A stretch of 64,000 nt of DNA from the NCBI GenBank assembly GCA_016713565.1, contig JADJOX010000007.1, forward strand, positions 62,001 through 126,000, given 5' to 3'. A program made the translations under genes and the position numbers. Below the pieces are notes generated by a model. That model ran no database searches. It had not been told where the DNA came from and saw only the letters and a list, made by a program, of their open reading frames with translations. Positions 45,745 to 54,732 of this stretch are shown here, one piece after another. The DNA is from Ignavibacteriota bacterium. Its GTDB lineage: Bacteria; Bacteroidota; Ignavibacteria; Ignavibacteriales; Melioribacteraceae. Positions within the stretch are counted from its first letter, which is position 1. The number at the start of each line of letters is the position of its first letter.

Positions 45745-47406
45745 ATGGCTAAAAATTTATTATTTATAATAATTATTTCGCTTAGTTTATTAACGTGTAA
45801 AGAAAACAATGAAAATAAGGATTTAGAAAACATGGAAGAAAAAATTTCTCAATATTCTGTAACTGAAATTAAATATGATAAGAATTTATTAGATGACAAT
45901 CAGAAAATAATTGTTGAAAAGTTATACAGAGCTGCAAAAATAATAGACGAAATATTTTTAGATCAAGTTTATTCAAAAAATAATGAAATTAAACAAGATT
46001 TGGAAAATTCAGAGCAACCAATAGATAAATTGAAACTTGCCTACTTTAATATAAATTTTGGACCATTCGACAGATTGGACCATAATAAGTCATTCATAGA
46101 TTCTGTAATAAAACCGCTTGGCGCAAATTTCTATCCCGAAGATATGACAAAAGAGGAATTTGAAAATTGGATTAAAGCGCATCCGGAGGAACAAAAAAGT
46201 TTTACCAGTGAATTTTCGGTTATCCGTCGCGACGGAAACAAATTAAGATCAATTCCCTATTTTATAAACTATCGTGATAAACTTTCAAAAATATCTGCCT
46301 TGCTCAGAGAAGCTGCGGATTATGCTGAAAATCCAACTTTAAAAAATTATTTGCTTTTAAGAGCAGATGCTTTTAAAACTGATGATTTCTTTAAGAGCGA
46401 TATTGCATGGATGGATTTAAAAGATCATAAAATTGAAATTGTAATTGGACCTTATGAAGTTTATGAAGACGAATTATTCAACTATAAAGCAAGTTACGAA
46501 TGTTTTTTAACGATTGTAGATCCCGCGGAGACCAAAAAACTTGAAACATTTGCAAAATACTTGGATGAAATGGAAAATAATTTACCTATAGACAATGAAT
46601 ATAAAAATTTCAAAAGAGGAAGTGATTCACCGATTATTGTCGTTCAACAAATTTATAATGCTGGAGATGCTAAAGCCGGAAGCCAAACTTTAGCTTTTAA
46701 TTTGCCAAATGATGAAAATGTAAGAAAGATAAAAGGTTCAAAAAAAGTAATGCTTAAAAATATTCATGAAGCAAAATTTGAAAAATTACTTAAGCCAATT
46801 GCCAAAAGCGTTTTGGATAATGCTCAACTAAAATATGTCACATTCGACGGGTTCTTTACGCATACTTTAATGCATGAAATGTCTCACGGGATTGGACCCG
46901 GGTTTATTAAAGTTAACGGAAAAGAAACCGAAGTTAAAAAAGAGCTTAAAGAGACCTATTCGAAAATTGAAGAATGTAAAGCCGATATTTTAGGAATGTT
47001 CAATAATAAGCTTCTTATTGAAAATGGTGTTTTGACAAAGGAATTTGAAAATGAAATGTGGGTTACTTTTTTAGCCGGAATTTTTAGATCTGTAAGATTT
47101 GGCATAAGCGAAGCCCATGGAGCAAGCAATGCAATTATCTATAATTTCATTCTTGAAAAAGGCGGATATGAATATGACAGTAAAACAAAAAAAGTAAAAG
47201 TAAATTTAGAAAAGATTTATCCCGCGTTAACACAATTGGTTAATAAAGTATTAATGATACAAGCAACCGGTGATTATTACGGCGCAAAGCAATTAATAGC
47301 CGATTACGGAAAAGTTACCGAAACTATTAAAATATTGACTGATAAACTTGTTAATCTTCCTGTGGATATTAAGCCGGTATTTCAAATTGAAAAAGAATTA
47401 AATTAG
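45745..47406 (+). CDS. M49-like zinc peptidase lipoprotein
   Basis: A 553-residue lipoprotein (lipobox LLTC, Cys17). The zinc signature is HEMSH (His377, Glu378, His381) with EECKAD (Glu409/Glu410) about 30 residues later, which recalls the EECRAE motif of dipeptidyl peptidase III (M49). Classical M49 has six residues, HEXXGH; this branch has five, HEXXH, as in related bacterial proteins often mis-named as Nudix hydrolases. FGPFDRLDHNKSF and LGANFYPEDMTKEEFENWIK also fit that branch. AAGGTGAAAAGAG precedes the ATG. It is probably a periplasmic dipeptidyl peptidase in peptide use or turnover; no operon partner is evident. Confidence 0.82.
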   Translation: MAKNLLFIIIISLSLLTCKENNENKDLENMEEKISQYSVTEIKYDKNLLDDNQKIIVEKLYRAAKIIDEIFLDQVYSKNNEIKQDLENSEQPIDKLKLAYFNINFGPFDRLDHNKSFIDSVIKPLGANFYPEDMTKEEFENWIKAHPEEQKSFTSEFSVIRRDGNKLRSIPYFINYRDKLSKISALLREAADYAENPTLKNYLLLRADAFKTDDFFKSDIAWMDLKDHKIEIVIGPYEVYEDELFNYKASYECFLTIVDPAETKKLETFAKYLDEMENNLPIDNEYKNFKRGSDSPIIVVQQIYNAGDAKAGSQTLAFNLPNDENVRKIKGSKKVMLKNIHEAKFEKLLKPIAKSVLDNAQLKYVTFDGFFTHTLMHEMSHGIGPGFIKVNGKETEVKKELKETYSKIEECKADILGMFNNKLLIENGVLTKEFENEMWVTFLAGIFRSVRFGISEAHGASNAIIYNFILEKGGYEYDSKTKKVKVNLEKIYPALTQLVNKVLMIQATGDYYGAKQLIADYGKVTETIKILTDKLVNLPVDIKPVFQIEKELN

Positions 47407-47420
47407 TATTAATATATATG

Positions 47421-47573
47421 TTAAAAAGTAAAAAGTGAACCGACAATAACTACCAAGTAGGCAACTATTGCAAACCACTTAAAAAGTTTGAATTTCAATT
47501 TGTTCTTATGATCAACTGAATCATTAGAATAAGAACTTAAATTTGTTTGTGGAAGGTTATTTAAAATATCCAT
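47421..47573 (-). CDS. Small single-pass membrane protein, 50 residues
   Basis: A frame too short for most gene callers in the 308-base gap between the peptidase and amidase genes. It starts at ATG 47573 and gives a 30-residue polar N-terminal part (MDILNNLPQTNLSSYSNDSV...) followed by one membrane helix (WFAIVAYLVVIVGSLFTF) that ends the protein. A CRP/FNR-like palindrome lies 66 bases upstream of the start, which suggests a regulated gene. The pattern resembles small subunits or stabilisers of respiratory complexes, but no family can be assigned. Confidence 0.6.
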   Translation of the reverse strand: MDILNNLPQTNLSSYSNDSVDHKNKLKFKLFKWFAIVAYLVVIVGSLFTF

Positions 47574-47638
47574 TACTCACTTTCGTATGAATTAGTTATC
47601 TTGTAGGTAAATATAAATAATACTTTATATCTACTTTG

Positions 47639-47650
47639 TGATTTAAATCA
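47639..47650. promoter_or_regulatory. CRP/FNR-family palindrome
   Basis: TGATTTAAATCA is a perfect 12-base dyad inside TTGTGATTTAAATCAAAA, very close to the FNR consensus and identical in core to the site at 11738. It lies 66 bases upstream of the 50-residue membrane protein and after the end of the amidase gene, so it serves the former. Confidence 0.5.
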
Positions 47651-47714
47651 AAATAGAATTATAAATGGATATTTTTGAAACAAGACAAATTATGTATTTT
47701 TAAGTGCGATAAAT

Positions 47715-49481
47715 TCAATTCCAATTATCTTCACATTCATACAGAAATTCTTGAATTCCCTGAATAATTTTTTTGCAGATATTATCCTTAAATTCGGAAT
47801 CCATAAGTTTTATTTCGTCATTAGGATTTGACATAAATGCTGTTTCAACTAAAACATTTATTAATTCTGTAGGCGAGTTCAAATAAAAATTAAAATTACC
47901 AACATTACCGAATGGTTCCAACCCAAGTTCAAGCATTTTTTCATAAATTTTAACTGATAGCGGTCTAAAGGCAATATATTTGTAATATGTGCTAGTTCCG
48001 CTAATTTTTACGGGATCAGAATTATAGCCGATTGAATTTGCGTGAATGCTTATTAGAATATCCGGATCATAATTAAAGACTTTCTTCAGCCTTGCGCTGT
48101 TCAATGCGTAAGTATCGTCATCTCTAGTTTTGTTTACTCTTGCACCTTTTGCGATCAGCATTTTTTCAAGTCTGTTTACAATATCCAAAGTTACGTTTTT
48201 TTCAAGTAATCCGGTTGCGCCAAGTGCTCCATTATTATCACCGCCATGACCCGCATCCAAAACAAAAGAAAGTTTATCGAACTTTAAAATTTCAGGTTGC
48301 TTTTTAATTTCAATTTCGAGCGCAGTATCAGAATATCCGATTTTATATCCCCAAATTTGTTTTCTTTTTGGTTCAATTGTTATTCTAAATAAATTATTTT
48401 CCACTTGTTCATAATTTAAATTTTTAATTCCCTCGGTTGTCAATTGCTGAGTAATCCAATTGCTATTTGATGTTGCACCATAAATATCTACAATAATTCT
48501 TGTTGGATTGATTTCCTGCCGCGTAGAAAAAGGCAGTTTCTCACTAAGATTTATAATTATTTTGTCAAAATTCTTTCCGCCGTAAGCCACCCATGAATCT
48601 GTCAGAGAATTTGGTAAAAATGTGCCTATAGGCTGTAATTCCACTTGATCTGTAGAAATCCATGATGTTAAGTTATCAGCTAATTTTACTCGATATTGGT
48701 CTCCGACTTTTCCATCAATAATTAATTTAATTCCCTCTTCCAAAAAGGACAATTTTGATCCGCCTAGCCGATCAGTACCTAATCCATAATTTAATGATGG
48801 TCTTTCGCCTTTTGTAACCCCTACTCTTGGAAGCTGCGCAGGTATCATTGAAATTTTTGATTTTGAATTTTTAGTAAATGTTTTTCCGTCCTTTTCCAAT
48901 TTAAAAGCTATTGGTAAATCGTTATAATCATCATTATCCGTAACCTTATAAATTCCTGTGTAAATACCTTTAATACCGTTTGTCTCAGAAACCGGAAGTT
49001 CTATCATTGCAATTCCATTTAAAAATGTTGCTTTGCCGTTCGGCGTACCTTTAATTTTCACTTCCAAAATATCGCCTGAATTAAGCCACAAATCATCTTT
49101 TGGCATCATTAGATCATCTTCAATAGTCAATACATCATCTGCTGTAGTTTCAAGATTTTTTTCTTCTCGAATAATCTTAAATTCTTCTTTTACAGATTTA
49201 CCGTTTAATTCAGATATTATTTCGAATTTATTTTCGCCTTTTTCCAATTTTAACAATGTTACAAATGCGCCCGAACTATATACTTTTATTTTTTCATCAT
49301 TTATTGTAACATTGCTTCCCGGCAAAGTATTTGCCGCAACGCGATATTTAGAAAGATTTGTTATGGTAATTTTTTCTTCAGGAATAACTACCGAGATGTA
49401 ATTATCTTTTTGTGCAACGACTTTTGAAATATTTATTAACAAAAAAATTAATATTATCGATTTACCAAAATTTCCTAACAA
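47715..49481 (-). CDS. N-acetylmuramoyl-L-alanine amidase with AMIN-like domain
   Basis: A 588-residue exported zinc amidase that cuts the MurNAc-L-Ala bond of peptidoglycan. Signal peptide ends VVAQ; residues about 25-110 and 140-270 are beta-rich, including SH3-like stretches (KLSFLEEGIKLIIDGKVGDQYRVKLA); about 285-390 is AMIN-like (FDKIIINLSEKLPFSTRQE, RIIVDIYG), which targets septal wall in AmiC-type enzymes; the catalytic Amidase_3 domain from about 400 has DAGHGG, the Glu of LLEKNVTLD, SIHANS and ETAFMSNP. TTG start with AAGGGAA upstream. Likely the cell-division amidase; unlike the amidase at 37416 it has no T9SS domain. Confidence 0.92.
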   Translation of the reverse strand: MLGNFGKSIILIFLLINISKVVAQKDNYISVVIPEEKITITNLSKYRVAANTLPGSNVTINDEKIKVYSSGAFVTLLKLEKGENKFEIISELNGKSVKEEFKIIREEKNLETTADDVLTIEDDLMMPKDDLWLNSGDILEVKIKGTPNGKATFLNGIAMIELPVSETNGIKGIYTGIYKVTDNDDYNDLPIAFKLEKDGKTFTKNSKSKISMIPAQLPRVGVTKGERPSLNYGLGTDRLGGSKLSFLEEGIKLIIDGKVGDQYRVKLADNLTSWISTDQVELQPIGTFLPNSLTDSWVAYGGKNFDKIIINLSEKLPFSTRQEINPTRIIVDIYGATSNSNWITQQLTTEGIKNLNYEQVENNLFRITIEPKRKQIWGYKIGYSDTALEIEIKKQPEILKFDKLSFVLDAGHGGDNNGALGATGLLEKNVTLDIVNRLEKMLIAKGARVNKTRDDDTYALNSARLKKVFNYDPDILISIHANSIGYNSDPVKISGTSTYYKYIAFRPLSVKIYEKMLELGLEPFGNVGNFNFYLNSPTELINVLVETAFMSNPNDEIKLMDSEFKDNICKKIIQGIQEFLYECEDNWN

Positions 49482-49569
49482 AATATTCCCTTTTTTAAGA
49501 GTTAAATAAAGTGAAAATATACTAAATTGTGAACTTAATTTTTTAAATTATTAACATTAATGGAATTTT

Positions 49570-50199
49570 ATGAACATTGGGATCAAAAATTTTTTTGGAG
49601 AAAATAAACATGGCAAAATATATTCTTATTCTGAATATGTGAAATTTTATGAAGAAAAAATTGCTATTACAGATATTGAGAAACTGTCAGAACATGATAA
49701 AATTTATTTTGAATATAGTAAATTAAATCTGCAGCGTACTAATAGAATTATAAAAACATTTAAACCAAATCCTCAGCTTCTTGAAATTATTAATAAATTT
49801 TCTTCTCCTCAAACTTGGCTGGTAATTACAGAAGACTGGTGCGGCGATTCTGCTCAAAATCTTCCGTATTTTGTTAAACACGCTGAGTATAACAGGAATA
49901 TTGAAATTTTAATTATTCTTCGCGACAGTAACTTAGATGCAATTGATAAGTATTTTAATTCTCCAACATCGAGAGCAATTCCTAAAATAATATGTTTCGA
50001 CAGAAATGGAAACGAACTGTTTAATTGGGGACCAAGACCAAAATTTGCCCAGGATTTAGTCAACCAATTAAAATCAGAAGGATTTACTAAAGAAAAATTT
50101 AACGAGCAGCTTCACCTTTGGTACGGCAGAAACCGAGGCAAAGAATTAGAGCTTGAAATGATAAATTTATTTACCGGAGTACTTTCAAAAATATTATAA
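49570..50199 (+). CDS. Thioredoxin-fold protein with WCGDS motif
   Basis: A 209-residue cytoplasmic protein of the thioredoxin family found widely in Bacteroidetes. The active-site region is TEDWCGDSAQNLPYF, so only the first cysteine of the CXXC motif is present (CGDS), and a cis-proline segment follows (TSRAIPKIICFDRNGN). The C-terminal helix ends GKELELEMINLF. The single cysteine excludes normal dithiol-disulfide exchange; it could act in a monothiol or glutathione-like reaction. ATG at 49570 is divergent from the AMIN-amidase. It ends five bases before a convergent TonB-like gene. Confidence 0.82.
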   Translation: MNIGIKNFFGENKHGKIYSYSEYVKFYEEKIAITDIEKLSEHDKIYFEYSKLNLQRTNRIIKTFKPNPQLLEIINKFSSPQTWLVITEDWCGDSAQNLPYFVKHAEYNRNIEILIILRDSNLDAIDKYFNSPTSRAIPKIICFDRNGNELFNWGPRPKFAQDLVNQLKSEGFTKEKFNEQLHLWYGRNRGKELELEMINLFTGVLSKIL

Positions 50200-50203
50200 T
50201 AAT

Positions 50204-51325
50204 TTATTCTAAAATAAACGGAACCATAATTTTCACAGTTGTTTCAACCGGCTTTCCGTTTTGAACCGCCGGTTCGAATTCAGTTTTAATAACAGCTGAT
50301 TTTGCGGCTTCATCGCATCCATATCCAATCCCTTTAGTTACAGTTACACTAATAACAAATCCTAAATCATTAATTTTTGTTTCAACTTCAACTTCTCCGC
50401 TTACATTGTTTCTTTTTGCTTGTGAAGGATATTTTATTTTTTTCAAAAGTTCGTTTATTCCGCCAACGGGTTTTGGACAAACTTCTGTTTCGCAAATTAT
50501 AAATTGTTTCTGGGATATTTCTTTATTTATTACTTCACTTTTAACAGAATCAGTTTCCGTTTTTGTCAAAAATTTTGTTTCACTATTTTCGGATAATTTA
50601 AAATTTATTGAAAATAATATCTCGGTTTCTATTACTTCACCTTTTTTTTCACCGGGAATAAATCGTGTTTTCTTCACCGCTTCAATTGCGGCTTCATCAC
50701 ATCCAAGTCCGAGCCCTTTGTGCACGGTAATCTTTTTTGATTCACCTTTTGTACCAACCAGAACAGCAAGCAGAACTTTGCCTTCCAAATTGAATTTTTT
50801 GGCGAGTTCTGGATAAATAATATTTTTTTCTATTTCTTTAATTCCGCCTATCGGCTGAGGACAAATATCGGCGTCGCAAAGAATATCTTCACTATTGAAA
50901 TTCTTTTTGTTCATTCCCGCTTCATATGCTGAATAAGGCGCAACATAATTTGCATCAAATTCGAGTTCAGATTTTGAAATCAACTTCCCAAAATTATATG
51001 TTCTAACTTCTTTTAATCCGCCGTTTTCATAATAAAATTTACTTACACCATTTAAAGTTCCGTCCGTATAATGAACTTCTTCTTTTAATAGACCGGATTC
51101 ATAATAGCTTCTGTTTGAATTATTTAGTTTTCCGTTTGAATAATTTTTTTGAGTTTTAATATTTCCATTTTCGTAATACCAAAAGGATTCTCCTTCAAGA
51201 ATATCATTTACAAAAGAAACTCTTGAACTGACTTTACCCTTACCGTAATAAGTTTTAACAATTCCGTCTTGAGCTGCAACGCTGAATACGGCAATTACCG
51301 ACATTAAAAAAGTTATTTTGAGCAT
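50204..51325 (-). CDS. Periplasmic protein with MORN-type repeats and two TonB C-terminal domains
   Basis: A 373-residue exported protein with a cleavable-looking signal peptide (ITFLMSVIAVFSVAAQ) instead of the TonB membrane anchor. Residues about 20-115 hold four to five MORN_2-like toxin/antitoxin-type repeats (YYENGNIKTQKNYSNGKLN, YYESGLLKEEVHYTDGTLNG, YYENGGLKEVRTYNFGKL). Two TonB C-terminal domains follow, at about 155-245 and 285-373, each introduced by a two-cysteine motif (CDADICPQPIGG and CETEVCPKPVGG) and each with GxGxGCDEAAxxAVxKTxFxP. With no ExbB/ExbD nearby and no proline-rich spanning linker, it is probably a binding protein rather than an energy transducer. Confidence 0.82.
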   Translation of the reverse strand: MLKITFLMSVIAVFSVAAQDGIVKTYYGKGKVSSRVSFVNDILEGESFWYYENGNIKTQKNYSNGKLNNSNRSYYESGLLKEEVHYTDGTLNGVSKFYYENGGLKEVRTYNFGKLISKSELEFDANYVAPYSAYEAGMNKKNFNSEDILCDADICPQPIGGIKEIEKNIIYPELAKKFNLEGKVLLAVLVGTKGESKKITVHKGLGLGCDEAAIEAVKKTRFIPGEKKGEVIETEILFSINFKLSENSETKFLTKTETDSVKSEVINKEISQKQFIICETEVCPKPVGGINELLKKIKYPSQAKRNNVSGEVEVETKINDLGFVISVTVTKGIGYGCDEAAKSAVIKTEFEPAVQNGKPVETTVKIMVPFILE

Positions 51326-51382
51326 TATAGATTTTATGATAATTATATTAAATTACAATTAGATTTAATTCGCAAAAGGAAA

Positions 51383-52678
51383 ATGAGTTTAAAAACCCGT
51401 GTAAATTTAATTATTTTGATTGTATTATTTGGTATAAATATATGTCACGGGCAAAATTTTGTCAAAGTTCAAAATTTGAAAAGTGAATTTATTTTAAAAG
51501 AGAATAAAGATCAGTACTATAAGACCATCATTGATGAAATCAACCGAACACTTTCGGAAAATGAAATTAAAAGCAGCAAATGGATTTTTGCTTTAGACAA
51601 CGCACAATCTATTTTTTACGATAGCAGTATTGTTAAAAATGCTGTAGATCGGATTTTAAAATTACCTGTCGATAAAAACGTTAAACTACAAATTTCCGCA
51701 CTCGAAACTGCATATACATTATACAAGAATGATTTTAATAATTATATAAGCGAGATTGCTAAAAAAACTAATGATCAGACATCATTTGCAATTGCAGTAA
51801 ATTATTTATTAAATAATAGCGCTAATAAAATAATTGCCTCAATAGAATTTTTAGATACAATTGAGAGAAAATTTGATAATGCTGAAACAAACAGCATTTT
51901 AAGAAATGTAAAGTATCACTTAGAAAATATAATTGATCCTAACCAAGAACAAATCCCTTCACTAACAGAATTATTTAATCATAAATATCAAAATGGTAAA
52001 ACAATAATTTTCTCCGTACACAGAAAAAACAGACATTTCCCGGGGATTACAATTATAAAAAGACCGGACGGCGAGTTTGTAAAAAACAAAGACGGTTCTG
52101 TTTTTAATATTCCTCAATTGGCAATTTCATTCTCAAATTTACCGGCATATATTCCCAATGGAAATACGCCACAGGGAGTTTATTCAATTATTGGAACTTA
52201 CGTTTCATCTACTCAAACAATAGGGCCTACACCCAATATACTTTTAAGAAGTCCGTTCGAAGTTTCTCCTAATATTTTCTACCATAATGAGAATAAAATA
52301 CAATCTTGGCAAATTGAAGATTATCGGAATTTATTGCCTCAGTCGTGGAAAAATTATTTCCCAATATATCAATCATTTTATGCTGGAGAAATAGGGAGAA
52401 AATTAATTATAATGCACGGCTCAACGGATGATCTGTCTCTTTACAAAGATTTACCATATTTTCCTTACACACCTACTAAAGGCTGCTTAAGTTCAAAGGA
52501 AATTTGGGATGATCAAAACGGAAAATGTATTGATAGCGATCAAGTGAAATTATTAAACGCATTTTATTCAACTTATAAGAAAAAAGGATTTCTTGTTGTC
52601 GTTGAAATTGACGATAAAGAAATGCCGGTCACCATAGATGAAATCGAACAATATATAAATAAAGGTCTCCAAAGATGA
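51383..52678 (+). CDS. Exported L,D-transpeptidase (YkuD)-like protein
   Basis: A 431-residue exported protein (signal LIILIVLFGINICHGQ). Residues about 30-185 are helical and unrecognised. The C-terminal part carries YkuD-like marks: NTPQGVYSI (261-269, like the TPxGxFxI strand), IIMHGSTDD with His345, and TPTKGCLSS with Cys368, the possible nucleophile. L,D-transpeptidases crosslink peptidoglycan or attach lipoproteins. The spacing His-Cys of 23 residues is within the family's range, but the classical SHGCIRL is altered to TKGCLSS. It is divergent from the TonB-like gene; a strong hairpin straddles its stop codon. Moderate confidence. Confidence 0.65.
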   Translation: MSLKTRVNLIILIVLFGINICHGQNFVKVQNLKSEFILKENKDQYYKTIIDEINRTLSENEIKSSKWIFALDNAQSIFYDSSIVKNAVDRILKLPVDKNVKLQISALETAYTLYKNDFNNYISEIAKKTNDQTSFAIAVNYLLNNSANKIIASIEFLDTIERKFDNAETNSILRNVKYHLENIIDPNQEQIPSLTELFNHKYQNGKTIIFSVHRKNRHFPGITIIKRPDGEFVKNKDGSVFNIPQLAISFSNLPAYIPNGNTPQGVYSIIGTYVSSTQTIGPTPNILLRSPFEVSPNIFYHNENKIQSWQIEDYRNLLPQSWKNYFPIYQSFYAGEIGRKLIIMHGSTDDLSLYKDLPYFPYTPTKGCLSSKEIWDDQNGKCIDSDQVKLLNAFYSTYKKKGFLVVVEIDDKEMPVTIDEIEQYINKGLQR

Positions 52679-52699
52679 AGGATATCTACTGGAGACCTT
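52662..52699 (+). terminator. Hairpin straddling the stop codon of the YkuD-like gene
   Basis: AAGGTCTCCA (52662-52671) and TGGAGACCTT (52690-52699) pair perfectly over 10 bases, with the stop codon TGA in the 18-base loop. No T run follows (GGTCAGGGGG), so it is not a standard terminator; it could be an mRNA-stabilising or Rho-linked structure. Confidence 0.4.
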
Positions 52700-52892
52700 G
52701 GTCAGGGGGTATTACGTATATTATATAGTCCAAAATTGTTGCTTTTTGAATTTTTTTAATACAAAATTTTCAGAAATTTATTTTTGAGTCAATAACCGCA
52801 AAAAAAACTTAAATTCTAATTTTTTATTAGTTAAAAATTCAAAAAGAGCAAAATTTGGATTATATATTGAACAACAATGTTGAAAGGAAAAA

Positions 52893-53459
52893 ATGATTAT
52901 ATCTGAAAAAGAAATTTTTACGTATGTTTTCTTTTCGGAGAAATTACCAAAACATAAAATTGATTATATTAAAACCCATGCAAAATTATTTGAAGATGAA
53001 ATAAGATTCCTCTCAAATATTTTATCAGAAGCTCAATCTAAGATAAACCCCCAAATTTTAGATACAATTAAAGATAAAATCAAGAATTATTCGATTAAGA
53101 AAATTTTTCGACTTCAAAAAAAAAACAATAATCAAAAATATGTAAATGGAAGTTTGATTTTAGCCGCCGACAGCGTAAGAAATGAAAATATTCTTTCTAC
53201 AGAAACTTTAATCGACAAAGATTCAAATTTTATCGCAAAGGTGATTAAAAACTCCGAAGGAAATAAAGTTTACGTTTTCCCAAAGGAAAACTTAGAATTT
53301 AATTTCATTGAATTATTTATTTTGCCTTCTGGAGAATCTCATAAAATTTATGAAAACAGCGAACAGATAGTAATTTATTCAAATCAGAGTGTTGATGAAA
53401 TAATTATTAAACTAAGTCCTTGGAAAATTGAATCAGCTAATTTTAATTCATGGAATTGA
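52893..53459 (+). CDS. Hypothetical cytoplasmic protein
   Basis: I do not recognise this 188-residue protein. It has no signal peptide or membrane helix. The N-terminal 75 residues look helical and charged (FFSEKLPKHKIDYIKTHAKLFEDEIRFL), and the rest is strand-rich, including SLILAADSVRN and KVYVFPKENLEFNFIELFILPSGESHKIYENS, perhaps a small beta domain. GAAAGGAAAAA precedes the ATG, a fair ribosome site. It stands alone after a 215-base gap with AT-rich sequence, and its 3' end overlaps the convergent manA gene by 12 bases. Confidence 0.65.
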   Translation: MIISEKEIFTYVFFSEKLPKHKIDYIKTHAKLFEDEIRFLSNILSEAQSKINPQILDTIKDKIKNYSIKKIFRLQKKNNNQKYVNGSLILAADSVRNENILSTETLIDKDSNFIAKVIKNSEGNKVYVFPKENLEFNFIELFILPSGESHKIYENSEQIVIYSNQSVDEIIIKLSPWKIESANFNSWN

Positions 53460-54644
53460 TGCTGAAATAAATTTACATTCTTTTAATTTGCTAACAATTG
53501 TGTATTTATCTAAAATGGATGGTTTTAAAAATGACTCTCCTTTTTTAAATTCCATCCATTTGTCTAAAAATTTAACAATAATCTTTCCTTCTAGAACAAG
53601 ACAAATTTCCGGCAAATTATTTTTTGAAGAATAACTTTTAAATTCAGAATTCAGCGTAACTCTTTTAATTTCAAATTCGTCAGCAGATGTTTTATATAAA
53701 GTGATATTTTTTTTATGAACAATCTTAACTTTTGTTTTGCTTAAGTCAGTATCTAATATTTTTAATAAGGTTTCATTATCTTTGAATTTATTTGTCAAAC
53801 CCGCTCTAACAACATTATCGGAATTTGCCATACATTCAATAATATTTCCGCTAAGATATGCGTGCGGAATTCCTGCAGGTGTAAATATTGCTTTGTCTTT
53901 ACCAAGATCAATAAAATTAAATAATAACAAAGATATTAAACCGACATCAATTCCGTAATTATCAAATTCAGATAAAAATTTTATTTCACTTTTACTCTTT
54001 GATTTTTTTGCGGTAATTGTATTTATTAATCCTTCAATTACATTTTTCAAAATTGAAGGCTCTGAACTCATTATTTGTTTATAAATTTCCTTATCTAATT
54101 TTATTGATAAATCATTTGAATTGATCTTTTTAACTAATTTCTGATTTAACAATTCATATAAAACAGGATATTCGTCAAAACATTTTTTAATTTGCTTAAT
54201 ATTTTTTAATCCAACTATCGCGTTTAGTTTATCAATTGCAATTGCTATTTCAGGTTTATGATTATCATCAGGATAATTTATTGGATCATTTTTATGCAGA
54301 ATTTTCGCAGTACTTTTATTCGGATGCGCTTGAATGGATAATGCATTATCAATTGATAATATTTTTAAAAGAAACGGCAATTTCTTTTTAAATTTTTTCG
54401 ATATTTCTTTTCCAAGAATCTCAATCGGGAATTCTTCAATAATTTTATTCAATTCATATTTTGAATTTTCAATAATAATTTCAGACGGACTTTTCGGATG
54501 AGCGCCAATCCACAATTCAGCATAAGGAACATTTTGCTCTGCTTTTATTCCCAATAACTTTGGAATAAAAGCGTTTTTGTTTTTTGTTCCCCAATCATAG
54601 TTTTGAATTTTTGGAATCAGTCTGTAAGGTTTTGCAGTAATCAT
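53448..54644 (-). CDS. manA: Mannose-6-phosphate isomerase, class I
   Basis: A 398-residue zinc enzyme that interconverts mannose-6-phosphate and fructose-6-phosphate. It begins RLIPKIQNYDWGTKNKNAF as class I enzymes do; the zinc site is Gln and His of QAHPNK, Glu of NHKPEIAIAI and His of TPAGIPHAYLSGNIIECM. NSDNVVRAGLTNK follows. The last 90 residues make a second cupin-like fold. It may serve polysaccharide or glycoprotein sugar supply, or mannose use. It heads no operon; the EEP gene lies 88 bases upstream on the same strand. Confidence 0.95.
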   Translation of the reverse strand: MITAKPYRLIPKIQNYDWGTKNKNAFIPKLLGIKAEQNVPYAELWIGAHPKSPSEIIIENSKYELNKIIEEFPIEILGKEISKKFKKKLPFLLKILSIDNALSIQAHPNKSTAKILHKNDPINYPDDNHKPEIAIAIDKLNAIVGLKNIKQIKKCFDEYPVLYELLNQKLVKKINSNDLSIKLDKEIYKQIMSSEPSILKNVIEGLINTITAKKSKSKSEIKFLSEFDNYGIDVGLISLLLFNFIDLGKDKAIFTPAGIPHAYLSGNIIECMANSDNVVRAGLTNKFKDNETLLKILDTDLSKTKVKIVHKKNITLYKTSADEFEIKRVTLNSEFKSYSSKNNLPEICLVLEGKIIVKFLDKWMEFKKGESFLKPSILDKYTIVSKLKECKFISASIP

Positions 54645-54732
54645 AATTTATTTTTTACAAAATGAATAAAATATTAAATGAAATTTAATTAATTATTTTA
54701 TCCTTGAAAAATATTTATTAAATAAATTATTA

